A DNA stretch of 5,257 nt from JALYRV01 sp036675475 (GCA_036675475.1 JAKFEY010000093.1:1-5257); one strand, 5' to 3'. Counted from the stretch's first letter, positions 1-5,257 are shown. Numbers and translations are program-made. The notes: generated by a model not told the origin, from the sequence alone.

Positions 1-1
1 G

Positions 2-667
2 GTGCCCGGCGCGCCGCGCGCGACCGGCGCGGCCGCCGCGGCCGACGAGATCCGGCTGCGCATCGACAATCTGCGCCGGCAGATGGCGCTCAGCACGATT
101 CGCGCGCAGGCGCCCGGCCTGGTCGTGTACCGCGAGCTGTTCTTCGGCAGCGAGCGGCGCAAGCCGCAGGTGGGCGACGAGGCGCTGCCGAACCAGCCCC
201 TCATCGCCATTCCCGACGCCGGCGGCCTGATCGTCGACACGCGCGTGCGCGAGATCGATCTGCACCGCGTCGCGGCGAGCCAGCAGGTGCGCGTGTCGGT
301 CGACGCGTATCCCGATCTCGACATCCAGGGCCGCGTCGACGTGATTGGCGCGCTGGCGCAGAGCGACGTCACGCACGCCGGCACGCGCTACTTTCCCGTG
401 ACCATCCGCCTGCGCGACGCCGACCCGCGGCTTCGCTCCGGCATGACCGCGCAGGTGCGCATCGAGGTGTCGACGATTCCTTCCGCCCTCGTCGTGCCCA
501 TCGACGCCGTCCACGAAGACGAGGAAGGGGCGTACTGTCTCGTGGCCGACGCCCGCGGTGTCGTCCGGCGCCGCGTGCAGGTGTGGTCGCGCACCGCCAC
601 GCACGCCGCCATCAAGTCGGGCCTGTGGGCAGGGGAGCGCGTGCGGCTGGCCGCCGCGCCCCGATGA
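2..667 (+). CDS. Periplasmic adaptor subunit of an efflux pump, HlyD/MacA family (5' end cut by window)
   Basis: Membrane fusion proteins of this family bridge an inner-membrane transporter and an outer-membrane channel across the periplasm. The reading frame is open to the left edge, so the 221 visible residues are the C-terminal part; the membrane anchor and first half of the hairpin are missing. Visible residues 12-30 look like the end of the alpha-helical hairpin. Residues 31-44 (STIRAQAPGLVVYR) match the returning half of the lipoyl-like domain. Residues 74-120 (GLIVDTRVREIDL onward) match the beta-barrel domain. Residues 128-217 match the membrane-proximal domain, including the typical 'LRSGMTAQVRIEV' and 'ALVVPIDAV' strands. 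The stop codon overlaps the permease start (ATGA at 664-667), so the two are almost certainly co-translated. The family call is firm; whether it serves an ABC or an RND pump is decided only by the ABC permease next door. The substrate cannot be read from the sequence. Confidence 0.9.
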   Translation: MPGAPRATGAAAAADEIRLRIDNLRRQMALSTIRAQAPGLVVYRELFFGSERRKPQVGDEALPNQPLIAIPDAGGLIVDTRVREIDLHRVAASQQVRVSVDAYPDLDIQGRVDVIGALAQSDVTHAGTRYFPVTIRLRDADPRLRSGMTAQVRIEVSTIPSALVVPIDAVHEDEEGAYCLVADARGVVRRRVQVWSRTATHAAIKSGLWAGERVRLAAAPR

Positions 668-1836
668 GCCTCGCCGAGGTCCTGCGTGAGGCCTGGCGCG
701 CGTTGTCGGCGCATCGCCTTCGCGCCGGCCTCTCGGGCGTGGGCATCGTGTTCGGCGTCGCGGCTGTCGTCGCGGCGCTTGCCGTGGCGGAGGGCGCGCG
801 GCGGCGCGCGTCGGGTGAAGCGATCGCGCTCGGCGTCGACAACGCGTTTCTGCGCGCGCGGCCACTGGCGGCAGGCCGTCCCGCCGCGCCGCGCTTTCGG
901 CCCGATGACGTGCTGCGGCTCGAACGCGACCTGACCGGCGTCGTGCTCGCGGCAGCCCGGCGCGTGCCCGCGCGTCTGCGCGTTGATCGGACAGAGATCA
1001 CGACAACCCTCGCCGGCGTCACATCGTCGTGGCGCACGGTTGCAGGTCTGGCCCTTCGGGAAGGCCGCTGGCTGTCGGAGGCGGACGATGCGGAACGGCG
1101 CCGGGTGATCGTACTGACGCCGGCGCTTGCCGCCGCTTTGGGCGATGCGATGAAACCTGGCGCGGAGGTGGAATGGGAGGGCCGATGGCTCACGGTCGTC
1201 GGCATCCTGTCGCCGGCGCGACGTGTCGACGGCGAGGCCTCGGCGTTTGTCCCGCTCAGCGTAGCCGACCATCGGCTGTCGCCGGGCGATGACGGCAGGG
1301 GCGCGCAGGAGATCGCACTCCGCGCGCCGCACGGCATCGAGGACGCGGCCGCCCGCGCTGCGCGCGCGCTGCGCGCGGCCGGCCACCCCGACGCGGCCTT
1401 CGAGACCATCGTGCCGCTCGCGCTGCTGCGCGCGAAACGCGAGGCTCAGCGGATGTTCGACTGGGTGCTGTTCGGCGTCGGCGCGCTGGCGCTGCTGATC
1501 AGCGGCATCGGTATCATGAACATCATGCTTGCGAGCGTGGCGGAGCGCACCAGCGAGATTGGCGTGCGCCGCGCCGCGGGGGCACGCCGGCGCGACGTGC
1601 TCGCGCAGTTTGCCGCTGAAGCGGCCCTGCTGTGTGTGGCTGGAGGCGCGGCGGGCGTTCCGCTCGGCGCCGCACTCGCCGCGCTGATTGCCGCCGGCGC
1701 AGGCTGGCCCGTGGCCATCGCGCCCTCATCGGTCGCGATCGCGCTGCTGCTGGCGGCCGGCGTCGGCATGATCTTCGGCACCTATCCCGCGCAGCGCGCC
1801 GCGCGCCTCGATCCCGTCGAGGCCCTTCGCGGTTAA
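664..1836 (+). CDS. ABC efflux permease, MacB/FtsX type (complete, 390 residues)
   Basis: This is the transmembrane subunit of a MacB/LolCE-like ABC transporter. In this family the ATPase drives a mechanical change in the permease rather than moving substrate through the membrane. The layout is canonical: TM1 near residues 21-43, a periplasmic domain at about 44-262, then three C-terminal TM helices near 266-290, 318-345 and 355-375. Between TM2 and TM3 lies the coupling segment (GIGIMNIMLASVAERTSEIG, residues 281-300, then VRRAAGARRRDVLAQF). The end, 'YPAQRAARLDPVEALRG', is the family's typical C-terminus. ATG 664 was chosen because the conserved N-terminal helix starts there and it overlaps the adaptor stop. 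An in-frame GTG at 583 would add 27 unconserved residues. No clear Shine-Dalgarno motif precedes 664, which points to translational coupling. It is slightly shorter than the minus-strand permease (390 against 409), mainly in the periplasmic domain. No ATPase gene follows it. Confidence 0.93.
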   Translation: MSLAEVLREAWRALSAHRLRAGLSGVGIVFGVAAVVAALAVAEGARRRASGEAIALGVDNAFLRARPLAAGRPAAPRFRPDDVLRLERDLTGVVLAAARRVPARLRVDRTEITTTLAGVTSSWRTVAGLALREGRWLSEADDAERRRVIVLTPALAAALGDAMKPGAEVEWEGRWLTVVGILSPARRVDGEASAFVPLSVADHRLSPGDDGRGAQEIALRAPHGIEDAAARAARALRAAGHPDAAFETIVPLALLRAKREAQRMFDWVLFGVGALALLISGIGIMNIMLASVAERTSEIGVRRAAGARRRDVLAQFAAEAALLCVAGGAAGVPLGAALAALIAAGAGWPVAIAPSSVAIALLLAAGVGMIFGTYPAQRAARLDPVEALRG

Positions 1837-1871
1837 AAAGAAAAAAGGCCCGCGCAGCACCTGCGCGGGCC
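1835..1871 (-). terminator. Intrinsic terminator of the minus-strand cluster
   Basis: A perfect 11-bp stem (GGCCCGCGCAG at 1847-1857 with CTGCGCGGGCC at 1861-1871) closes a 3-base loop. Read on the minus strand it is followed directly by T6-C-T5 (1846 down to 1835), the full signature of a rho-independent terminator. It lies 42 bases past the stop of the small secreted protein gene at 1914. On the plus strand the same hairpin is preceded by an A tract and followed by CCTCCTGTAG with no T tract. It should therefore act poorly, if at all, for the plus-strand permease, although the stem starts only 10 bases after that gene's stop. Confidence 0.92.
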
Positions 1872-1913
1872 CTCCTGTAGTTCCGTCTTCAGTCTTGGGT
1901 CTTGAGGCTTTTA

Positions 1914-2405
1914 TCAGCCCTTTTTGTAAACCAGCTTCGCCACCACCGGCGTGCCGTCCGGGCCCGTGCGCGTGGTCTCGACGACCATCGTGCCATCGGC
2001 CTCGATCCAGCGCGTCTCGGTCGACGTGCCGCGCGGGTTGACGATCGTCGTCACCAGCTTGGCGCCGTCCCACTTGCTCGTGTACGTGATCTCGACCGGC
2101 TCGCCGCCCTGGCGGCCCGGCTGCGAGTTCTTCGACACGGTACCGTCGAGCAGGTACACGGTCGTCATGGTGTTGCCGCTCTGCCCCATCGTGCGGGCGA
2201 TAGACATCTTGTTGCCCTCGACCGTGATGGTCAGCGGCGCCGCGCCCATGCCGCCGCCGCGCTGTCCGCCGCCCTGGCGGCCGCCGCCCATGACGCTCTT
2301 TTCAGGATCGAGCGTCCAGGTGCCCGAGAAATCCGGCTTGGCCTGCGCCAGCACGCCGGCCGTGAAGAGGACCGCGAGGATCCCCGAGAAAATTGCACGC
2401 TTCAT
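1914..2405 (-). CDS. Small secreted protein of unknown function (163 residues, signal peptide)
   Basis: Function not recognised. Residues 1-22 form a clear Sec signal peptide: MKR, a hydrophobic stretch (IFSGILAVLFTAGVL), then an AQA-type site, with cleavage most likely before K23. There is no lipobox cysteine, so a soluble periplasmic or exported protein is expected. The mature part starts 'KPDFSGTWTLDPEKS', a motif I associate with many small acidobacterial secreted proteins. A Gly/Gln/Arg-rich loop follows (residues 40-54). The rest alternates short polar and hydrophobic strands with Gly/Asn/Asp turns (LTITVEGNKMSIAR, VEITYTSKWDGAKLVTTIV, ETRWIEADGTMVVETT), suggesting a small beta-barrel such as a lipocalin-like fold; this is inference. 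ATG 2405 was chosen over a longer in-frame frame to 2531 because the signal peptide and a strong Shine-Dalgarno sit exactly there. It is the last gene before the terminator, 134 bases after the pump permease, and may be made from the same transcript. Confidence 0.88.
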   Translation of the reverse strand: MKRAIFSGILAVLFTAGVLAQAKPDFSGTWTLDPEKSVMGGGRQGGGQRGGGMGAAPLTITVEGNKMSIARTMGQSGNTMTTVYLLDGTVSKNSQPGRQGGEPVEITYTSKWDGAKLVTTIVNPRGTSTETRWIEADGTMVVETTRTGPDGTPVVAKLVYKKG

Positions 2406-2413
2406 GTTCACTG

Positions 2414-2419
2414 CTCCTC
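2414..2419 (-). promoter_or_regulatory. Ribosome binding site of the small secreted protein
   Basis: GAGGAG on the minus strand lies 8 bases before ATG 2405. It is the strongest Shine-Dalgarno match in the window and fixes the start of the secreted protein. It lies just outside the inverted repeat at 2426-2512, so folding of that repeat would leave it accessible. Confidence 0.85.
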
Positions 2420-2425
2420 TAGTTG

Positions 2426-2512
2426 CGGAAACCACTTGACTTGTCGTGGTAGCCTGCCGCGCGCCAGCCGATGCGAGGCGCCAGATACCACGGCAAGTCA
2501 AGTGAGTTTCCG
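2426..2512. repeat. Long imperfect palindrome (inverted repeat) between permease and secreted-protein genes
   Basis: The arms 2426-2451 and 2486-2512 are inverted copies. They form 26 pairs: 25 Watson-Crick and one T-G wobble (2444 with 2493), with a single bulged base (A2505). The arm core is CACTTGACTTG followed by TCGTGGTA. The 34-base centre (2452-2485) can add a short inner stem, GCCT 2452-2455 with AGGC 2476-2479. It fills most of the 134-base gap between the two minus-strand genes. No T tract follows on either strand, so it is not an ordinary intrinsic terminator. The two arms and extrachromosomal-looking length suit a dispersed REP/BIME- or MITE-like element, or an mRNA processing or stabilising hairpin. 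Copy number in the genome cannot be seen here. Confidence 0.9.
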
Positions 2513-2539
2513 TACAGTTGACTGTTCCCAACCTGCCAC

Positions 2540-3769
2540 TTACTCGAACCTGAGGGCCTCAATCGGATCCAGGCCCGCCGCTTTCCTGGCGGGGTAGAAC
2601 CCGAAGAAGATCCCTGTCGCCGCGGCGAATCCAAACGCCACGCCGATCGCATTGGCCGGCACCACCGCCGGCCACTCCGCGAAGCGCTTGACGAGCTCCG
2701 CGGAGGCAAACCCCAGCACAATGCCGATGCCGCCGCCCACGAGGCTGATCACGATCGCCTCGACGAGAAACTGAAACAGGACGTCTTTGCCGCGCGCGCC
2801 GATCGCCAGGCGCAGCCCGATCTCGCGCGTGCGCTCGGTGACCGACACCAGCATGATGTTCATGATGCCGATGCCGCCGACCAGCAGCGACACGCCGGCG
2901 ATCGCCGCCAGCAGCGTCGTCATCGTGCGCGTCGTTTCGGTGCGGGTGGCCGCGATCTCTTCGTTGGTGCGCACCGTGAAGTCGTCGGGGTCGCCCGGAA
3001 TCAGCTTGTGCTGGATGCGCAGCACGGCGCGAATGTCTTCGGCGGCCTTCTCGAGCATGCCGTTGCGCGCCGACACCTGGATGTTGTTGATGTGCTGAAT
3101 GCCCATCAGCTTCCGCTGCACGGTCGTGTAGGGCGCGAACATGCGGTCGTCCTGATCGCCGCCCATCGCCAGGGCGCCTTTCGGCGACATGACGCCGATG
3201 ACGCGGAACGGCTGATTGATGGTGCGGCCCGTGCCGACGCGGATGCTTTCGCCTGTCGGATCCACGTCCGGCCCGAAGAGCGTTTCGGCCACGGTGTTGC
3301 CGAGCACGACGTTCTTGACGGCCGACGTCACGTCCTGCGGCGAGAACCACGATCCGTACTTCATCGGCCACGACCGGATGAGCGGCAGGTCGACGTCGGT
3401 GCCTTCGAGCTGGGTCGACCAGTTCTGGTTGCCCGCCACGACCTGCGTGCGCGTGCTCACCTGCGGCGCGACATATTCCACCGTGGCCAACTCGCGGATG
3501 GCGAAGGCGTCGGCGGGCGTCAGCGTCGTGTTCATGCCGAAGCCCTGACGCACGCCGCCCGCCGAAAAGTTGCCGGCGTTGACCGTGATCAGGTTCGTGC
3601 CCGACGCCTGAATCTGCGCCTCGATCGTCGCCTGCGCGCCGTTGCCGAGCGCCACCATCGTGATGACCGCGCCGACGCCGATGATCATGCCGAGCATCGT
3701 CAGCATCGTGCGCAGCTTGTTGCGGTTGAGCGCCTTGAGGGCGATCCGGAACGTCATGAGTATCGCCAT
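2540..3769 (-). CDS. ABC efflux permease, MacB type (complete, 409 residues)
   Basis: This is the transmembrane subunit of a MacAB-like pump, expected to work as a dimer with the ATPase encoded just upstream. TM1 is near residues 24-46 (in LTMLGMIIGVGAVITMVALG). The periplasmic MacB-PCD-type domain spans about 47-282. The FtsX-type C-terminal domain holds TM2 at 284-309 (GVSLLVGGIGIMNIMLVSV), the coupling segment TERTREIGLRLAIGARGKDV (311-330), TM3 near 334-356 and TM4 near 372-392. The end, 'YPARKAAGLDPIEALRFE', is typical. Unlike E. coli MacB, the ATPase is a separate polypeptide, as is common outside Proteobacteria. The start at 3769 is one base after the ATPase stop and has GGAAGG 5 bases before it; a second ATG at 3757 would be poorly spaced. 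Length and all domains look intact. The substrate is unknown; MacB relatives export macrolides, peptides, lipopeptides or envelope components. Confidence 0.95.
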   Translation of the reverse strand: MAILMTFRIALKALNRNKLRTMLTMLGMIIGVGAVITMVALGNGAQATIEAQIQASGTNLITVNAGNFSAGGVRQGFGMNTTLTPADAFAIRELATVEYVAPQVSTRTQVVAGNQNWSTQLEGTDVDLPLIRSWPMKYGSWFSPQDVTSAVKNVVLGNTVAETLFGPDVDPTGESIRVGTGRTINQPFRVIGVMSPKGALAMGGDQDDRMFAPYTTVQRKLMGIQHINNIQVSARNGMLEKAAEDIRAVLRIQHKLIPGDPDDFTVRTNEEIAATRTETTRTMTTLLAAIAGVSLLVGGIGIMNIMLVSVTERTREIGLRLAIGARGKDVLFQFLVEAIVISLVGGGIGIVLGFASAELVKRFAEWPAVVPANAIGVAFGFAAATGIFFGFYPARKAAGLDPIEALRFE

Positions 3770-3770
3770 G

Positions 3771-4577
3771 TCAGCCTTCCGTGTGCGCCGCCGCGGGCGC
3801 GCCCGCGATGTGCGGATCGTGCTCGGCCAGCGTGTCTTCCGGCGGCGGCAGGGCGGCGAGTTCGTCGCCCGCGTTGCGCCGGTTGGTGACCTGCTGGTCG
3901 TTGACCACGCGTCCGTCGCGGAACTTGATGATGCGCGTGCCGTGCTCGGCGATGTCCATCTCGTGCGTGATCAGCATCACGGTGATGCCGCGCTCGCGGT
4001 TGAGCGTCTGGAAGATGTCCATCACCTCGATGCTGGTGCGCGTGTCGAGGTTGCCCGTCGGCTCGTCGGCCAGAATGATGGCCGGATCGGTGATGAGCGC
4101 GCGCGCGATCGCGACGCGCTGCTGCTGGCCGCCCGACAGCTGGTTCGGGTAGTGGTCGTAGCGCTCGCCGAGACCCACGAGCGTGAGCATCTCCTTCGCC
4201 TTGCGGTGCCGGTCCGGCCCCTTCAAGCCGCTCTGCGAGTCGTAGAGCAGCGGCAGCTCGACGTTGTCGAGCGCCGTCGTGCGCGACAGCAGGTTGAAGC
4301 CCTGAAAGACGAACCCGATCTTCTTGTTGCGCACGCGGGCGAGGTCGTCCTTCGACAGCTTCGAGACGTCCTTGCCGTCGAGCACGTAGCTGCCGCTGGT
4401 CGGCCGGTCGAGCGCCCCGACGATGTGCATGAACGTGGACTTGCCCGATCCGGAGGGGCCCGTCACGCAGATGAACTCGCCGGGCTCGACGTCAAGCGAC
4501 ACCCCACGCAGAGCGCGCACGACGTGCTCGCCCACGTGGTAGGTCTTGGTGAGGTCCCGAACCGAGATGACCGGCAT
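3771..4577 (-). CDS. ABC transporter ATP-binding subunit, MacB/LolD type (complete, 268 residues)
   Basis: This is the cytoplasmic ATPase that powers the adjacent permease. All nucleotide-binding motifs are present and intact: Walker A GPSGSGKST (residues 40-48), Q-loop Q92 in FQGFN, signature LSGGQ (147-151), Walker B IILADE (167-172) with catalytic E172, D-loop GNLD (175-178) and H-loop H205. The 'EPTGNLD' and 'FQGFNLLSRTTALDNVELPL' segments are diagnostic of the MacB/LolD/FtsE branch. The catalytic domain ends near residue 225. About 40 further residues, rich in Ala, Pro, Asp and Glu, extend beyond the usual LolD length of about 230 and have no domain I recognise. The start overlaps the adaptor stop by one base (TGATG at 4575-4579). 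There is no good Shine-Dalgarno, so translation is probably coupled to the adaptor. The permease starts one base after its stop. Confidence 0.96.
   Translation of the reverse strand: MPVISVRDLTKTYHVGEHVVRALRGVSLDVEPGEFICVTGPSGSGKSTFMHIVGALDRPTSGSYVLDGKDVSKLSKDDLARVRNKKIGFVFQGFNLLSRTTALDNVELPLLYDSQSGLKGPDRHRKAKEMLTLVGLGERYDHYPNQLSGGQQQRVAIARALITDPAIILADEPTGNLDTRTSIEVMDIFQTLNRERGITVMLITHEMDIAEHGTRIIKFRDGRVVNDQQVTNRRNAGDELAALPPPEDTLAEHDPHIAGAPAAAHTEG
3775..3780 (-). promoter_or_regulatory. Ribosome binding site of the minus-strand permease
   Basis: GGAAGG on the minus strand lies inside the last codons of the ATPase gene and ends 5 bases before ATG 3769. It favours that start over the in-frame ATG at 3757, which would be 17 bases away. 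Confidence 0.65.
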
Positions 4578-5257
4578 CAGCGCCCGCGGCCCGGGTTGCC
4601 GCCGCGATTCGGCTGTCCGCGCTGCGGTCCCATGAGCGGGTTGCCGCCCGTCGTGCCCGGCACCTGCGCCGCCGCGTTCGGCAGGATCACGCCGGTGACC
4701 AGTTCCTGGCCTTCCTGCAGTTCGCCTTCGATCAGTTCAATCCACTGGCCGTCGGTGATGCCGGTCCGCACGGCGATGGACGTGAGCTGCGGCGCCTGTG
4801 CCGTGCCGGTGACCACCCACACGCGTCCGCGGGTCGAGGTCGTTGGAATGGGCGCGAACAACGCATCCACGGTCTGAGCGGTGTTGGCGGCCTGCGGTGC
4901 CGCGGGCTGTGGCGTGCCCGCGCCCTGTCCGCGGCCGCTGCGCTGGGCGTTGCCGCCCTGGCCGGTCTGGCCCGCACCGCCGCCGCGCTGCCCGCGCTGC
5001 GCCATGCGCTCCTGGAAAGCCGCGCGCTCTTCCGGCGTCATGGTTTTCAGGCGCTCTTCCATGCGGCGCTGCCGTTCTTCCGGCGTCATGTTCGGATCGA
5101 ACCCGCCGCGGCGCGCGCCGCCTTCGCGCGCGGTGTCGCCGCCGCCGCGCTGCTGCGGCGTCTGGCCCTGCGCGTTGGCTGCCGGCGGCTGCGCCGCCGT
5201 ATTCGGACGCGCCGGCTGCTGGCCCGTGGCGCCCCCGGCCTGCGGCGCCTGCGCGCC
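4577..5257 (-). CDS. Periplasmic adaptor of a MacA-like pump, C-terminal part with low-complexity insertion (5' end cut by window)
   Basis: The frame is open to the right edge, so the 226 visible residues are the C-terminal part. An internal ATG at 5089 is not the start, because the same frame continues upstream without a stop. Visible residues 1-134 are low complexity: Gly/Gln/Ala/Pro-rich, then two charged 16-residue units starting MTPEER (57-88), then a Gly/Gln/Arg-rich run and a Pro/Ala-rich run. Residues about 135-193 return to a folded sequence: 'VDALFAPIP', 'GRVWVVTG', 'SIAVRTGITDGQWIELIEGELQEGQELVTGVILP'. This is the typical last part of the membrane-proximal domain of MacA/HlyD adaptors. 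A Gly/Arg/Pro-rich tail of about 30 residues follows. The 'VRTGITDG.W.E...GELQEGQELVTG' pattern together with the ATPase and permease directly downstream makes a MacA-like adaptor the best call. Partner choice is supported by the 1-base overlap with the ATPase. The N-terminal domains cannot be seen. Confidence 0.85.
   Translation of the reverse strand, partial: GAQAPQAGGATGQQPARPNTAAQPPAANAQGQTPQQRGGGDTAREGGARRGGFDPNMTPEERQRRMEERLKTMTPEERAAFQERMAQRGQRGGGAGQTGQGGNAQRSGRGQGAGTPQPAAPQAANTAQTVDALFAPIPTTSTRGRVWVVTGTAQAPQLTSIAVRTGITDGQWIELIEGELQEGQELVTGVILPNAAAQVPGTTGGNPLMGPQRGQPNRGGNPGRGR
4994..5089 (-). repeat. Two-copy tandem repeat (48 bases, 16 residues) inside the adaptor gene
   Basis: Two adjacent in-frame units, MTPEERQRRMEERLKT (5089-5042) and MTPEERAAFQERMAQR (5041-4994), share the MTPEER head, and the first 14 bases are identical at DNA level. 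The rest is diverged but keeps an Arg/Glu/Met-rich helical character. This looks like an old duplication within the coding region, not a recent slippage product. Confidence 0.75.

Noticed and set aside
583..663. Upstream GTG start for the plus-strand permease
   Set aside because: The added residues are Arg/Gly/His-rich and overlap the adaptor in another frame; the conserved N-terminal helix begins at ATG 664.
388..1409. Long open frames on the minus strand opposite the plus-strand adaptor and permease
   Set aside because: Arg/Ala/Ser-rich translations with no recognisable fold; they are the antisense shadow expected in GC-rich coding DNA, and the plus-strand genes are unambiguous.
2436..2501. 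TTGACT in both palindrome arms as -35 promoter boxes
   Set aside because: No -10-like hexamer is found 16-19 bases downstream in either direction; the motif is simply part of the repeated arm.
2426..2512. Palindrome as an intrinsic terminator after the permease
   Set aside because: No T tract follows the hairpin on either strand; the true terminator of the cluster is at 1835-1871.
2406..2531. Longer N-terminus for the secreted protein, starting at 2531
   Set aside because: It would place about 42 residues encoded by the palindrome in front of a perfect signal peptide; the Shine-Dalgarno at 2414-2419 fits ATG 2405.
1902..2597. Plus-strand frames crossing the secreted-protein gene and the palindrome
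   Set aside because: They run across the palindrome and into antisense of the permease, with no Shine-Dalgarno and no domain-like sequence.
3008..4877. Long open frames on the plus strand opposite the ATPase, adaptor and permease genes
   Set aside because: The complementary strand carries intact ABC motifs; the plus-strand translations are Arg/Val/His-rich shadows without family features.
4994..5089. MTPEER units as a Spy/CpxP-type chaperone domain or separate small gene starting at 5089
   Set aside because: The reading frame continues upstream without a stop and downstream into the adaptor fold; the similarity to LTxxQ motifs is only a few residues.

Overview
The window is a GC-rich (roughly two thirds G+C), gene-dense bacterial chromosome segment. 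It carries two convergent gene clusters for MacAB/LolCDE-type ABC efflux systems (type VII ABC superfamily), separated by a strong one-sided terminator. Gene style suggests a soil-type Gram-negative bacterium, most likely Acidobacteriota (for example Vicinamibacteria). The hints are a secreted protein with an 'FSGTW.LDPEKS' motif, Gly/Gln/Arg-rich secreted segments, and multiple MacB-like permeases. This placement is an inference from style; no marker gene is present.

Plus strand, left side (1-1836): the C-terminal part of a HlyD/MacA-family periplasmic adaptor, cut by the window edge, overlaps by 4 bases (ATGA) a complete 390-residue MacB/FtsX-type permease. No ATP-binding subunit is visible for this pair. 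It either lies upstream of the window or is shared with another system.

Centre (1837-1913): a short convergent intergenic region with an 11-bp GC-rich hairpin. Read on the minus strand it is followed by a T6-C-T5 tract, making a textbook intrinsic terminator for the minus-strand cluster. The T tract reaches into the stop codon of the plus-strand permease.

Minus strand, right side (5257 down to 1914): a second cluster in the order adaptor (partial, with an unusual repeat-bearing low-complexity insertion), ATPase (complete, all catalytic motifs), permease (complete, 409 residues), then a 134-base gap, then a small secreted protein of unknown function. The first three are tightly coupled (1-base TGATG overlap, then a 1-base gap). 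The 134-base gap holds a long, nearly perfect inverted repeat (26 pairs with one bulge). It is not a terminator and looks like a dispersed palindromic element or an RNA processing/stability structure.

Working model: the minus-strand cluster encodes a complete inner-membrane plus periplasmic part of a tripartite pump (permease dimer, ATPase dimer, adaptor hexamer). It would work with an outer-membrane channel not seen here, and a small exported protein may be made from the same transcript. I see no RNA genes, CRISPR arrays, insertion sequences or recognisable promoters. The only parts that are not routine are the palindromic element, the secreted protein attached to the pump cluster, and the adaptor's repeat-bearing insertion.
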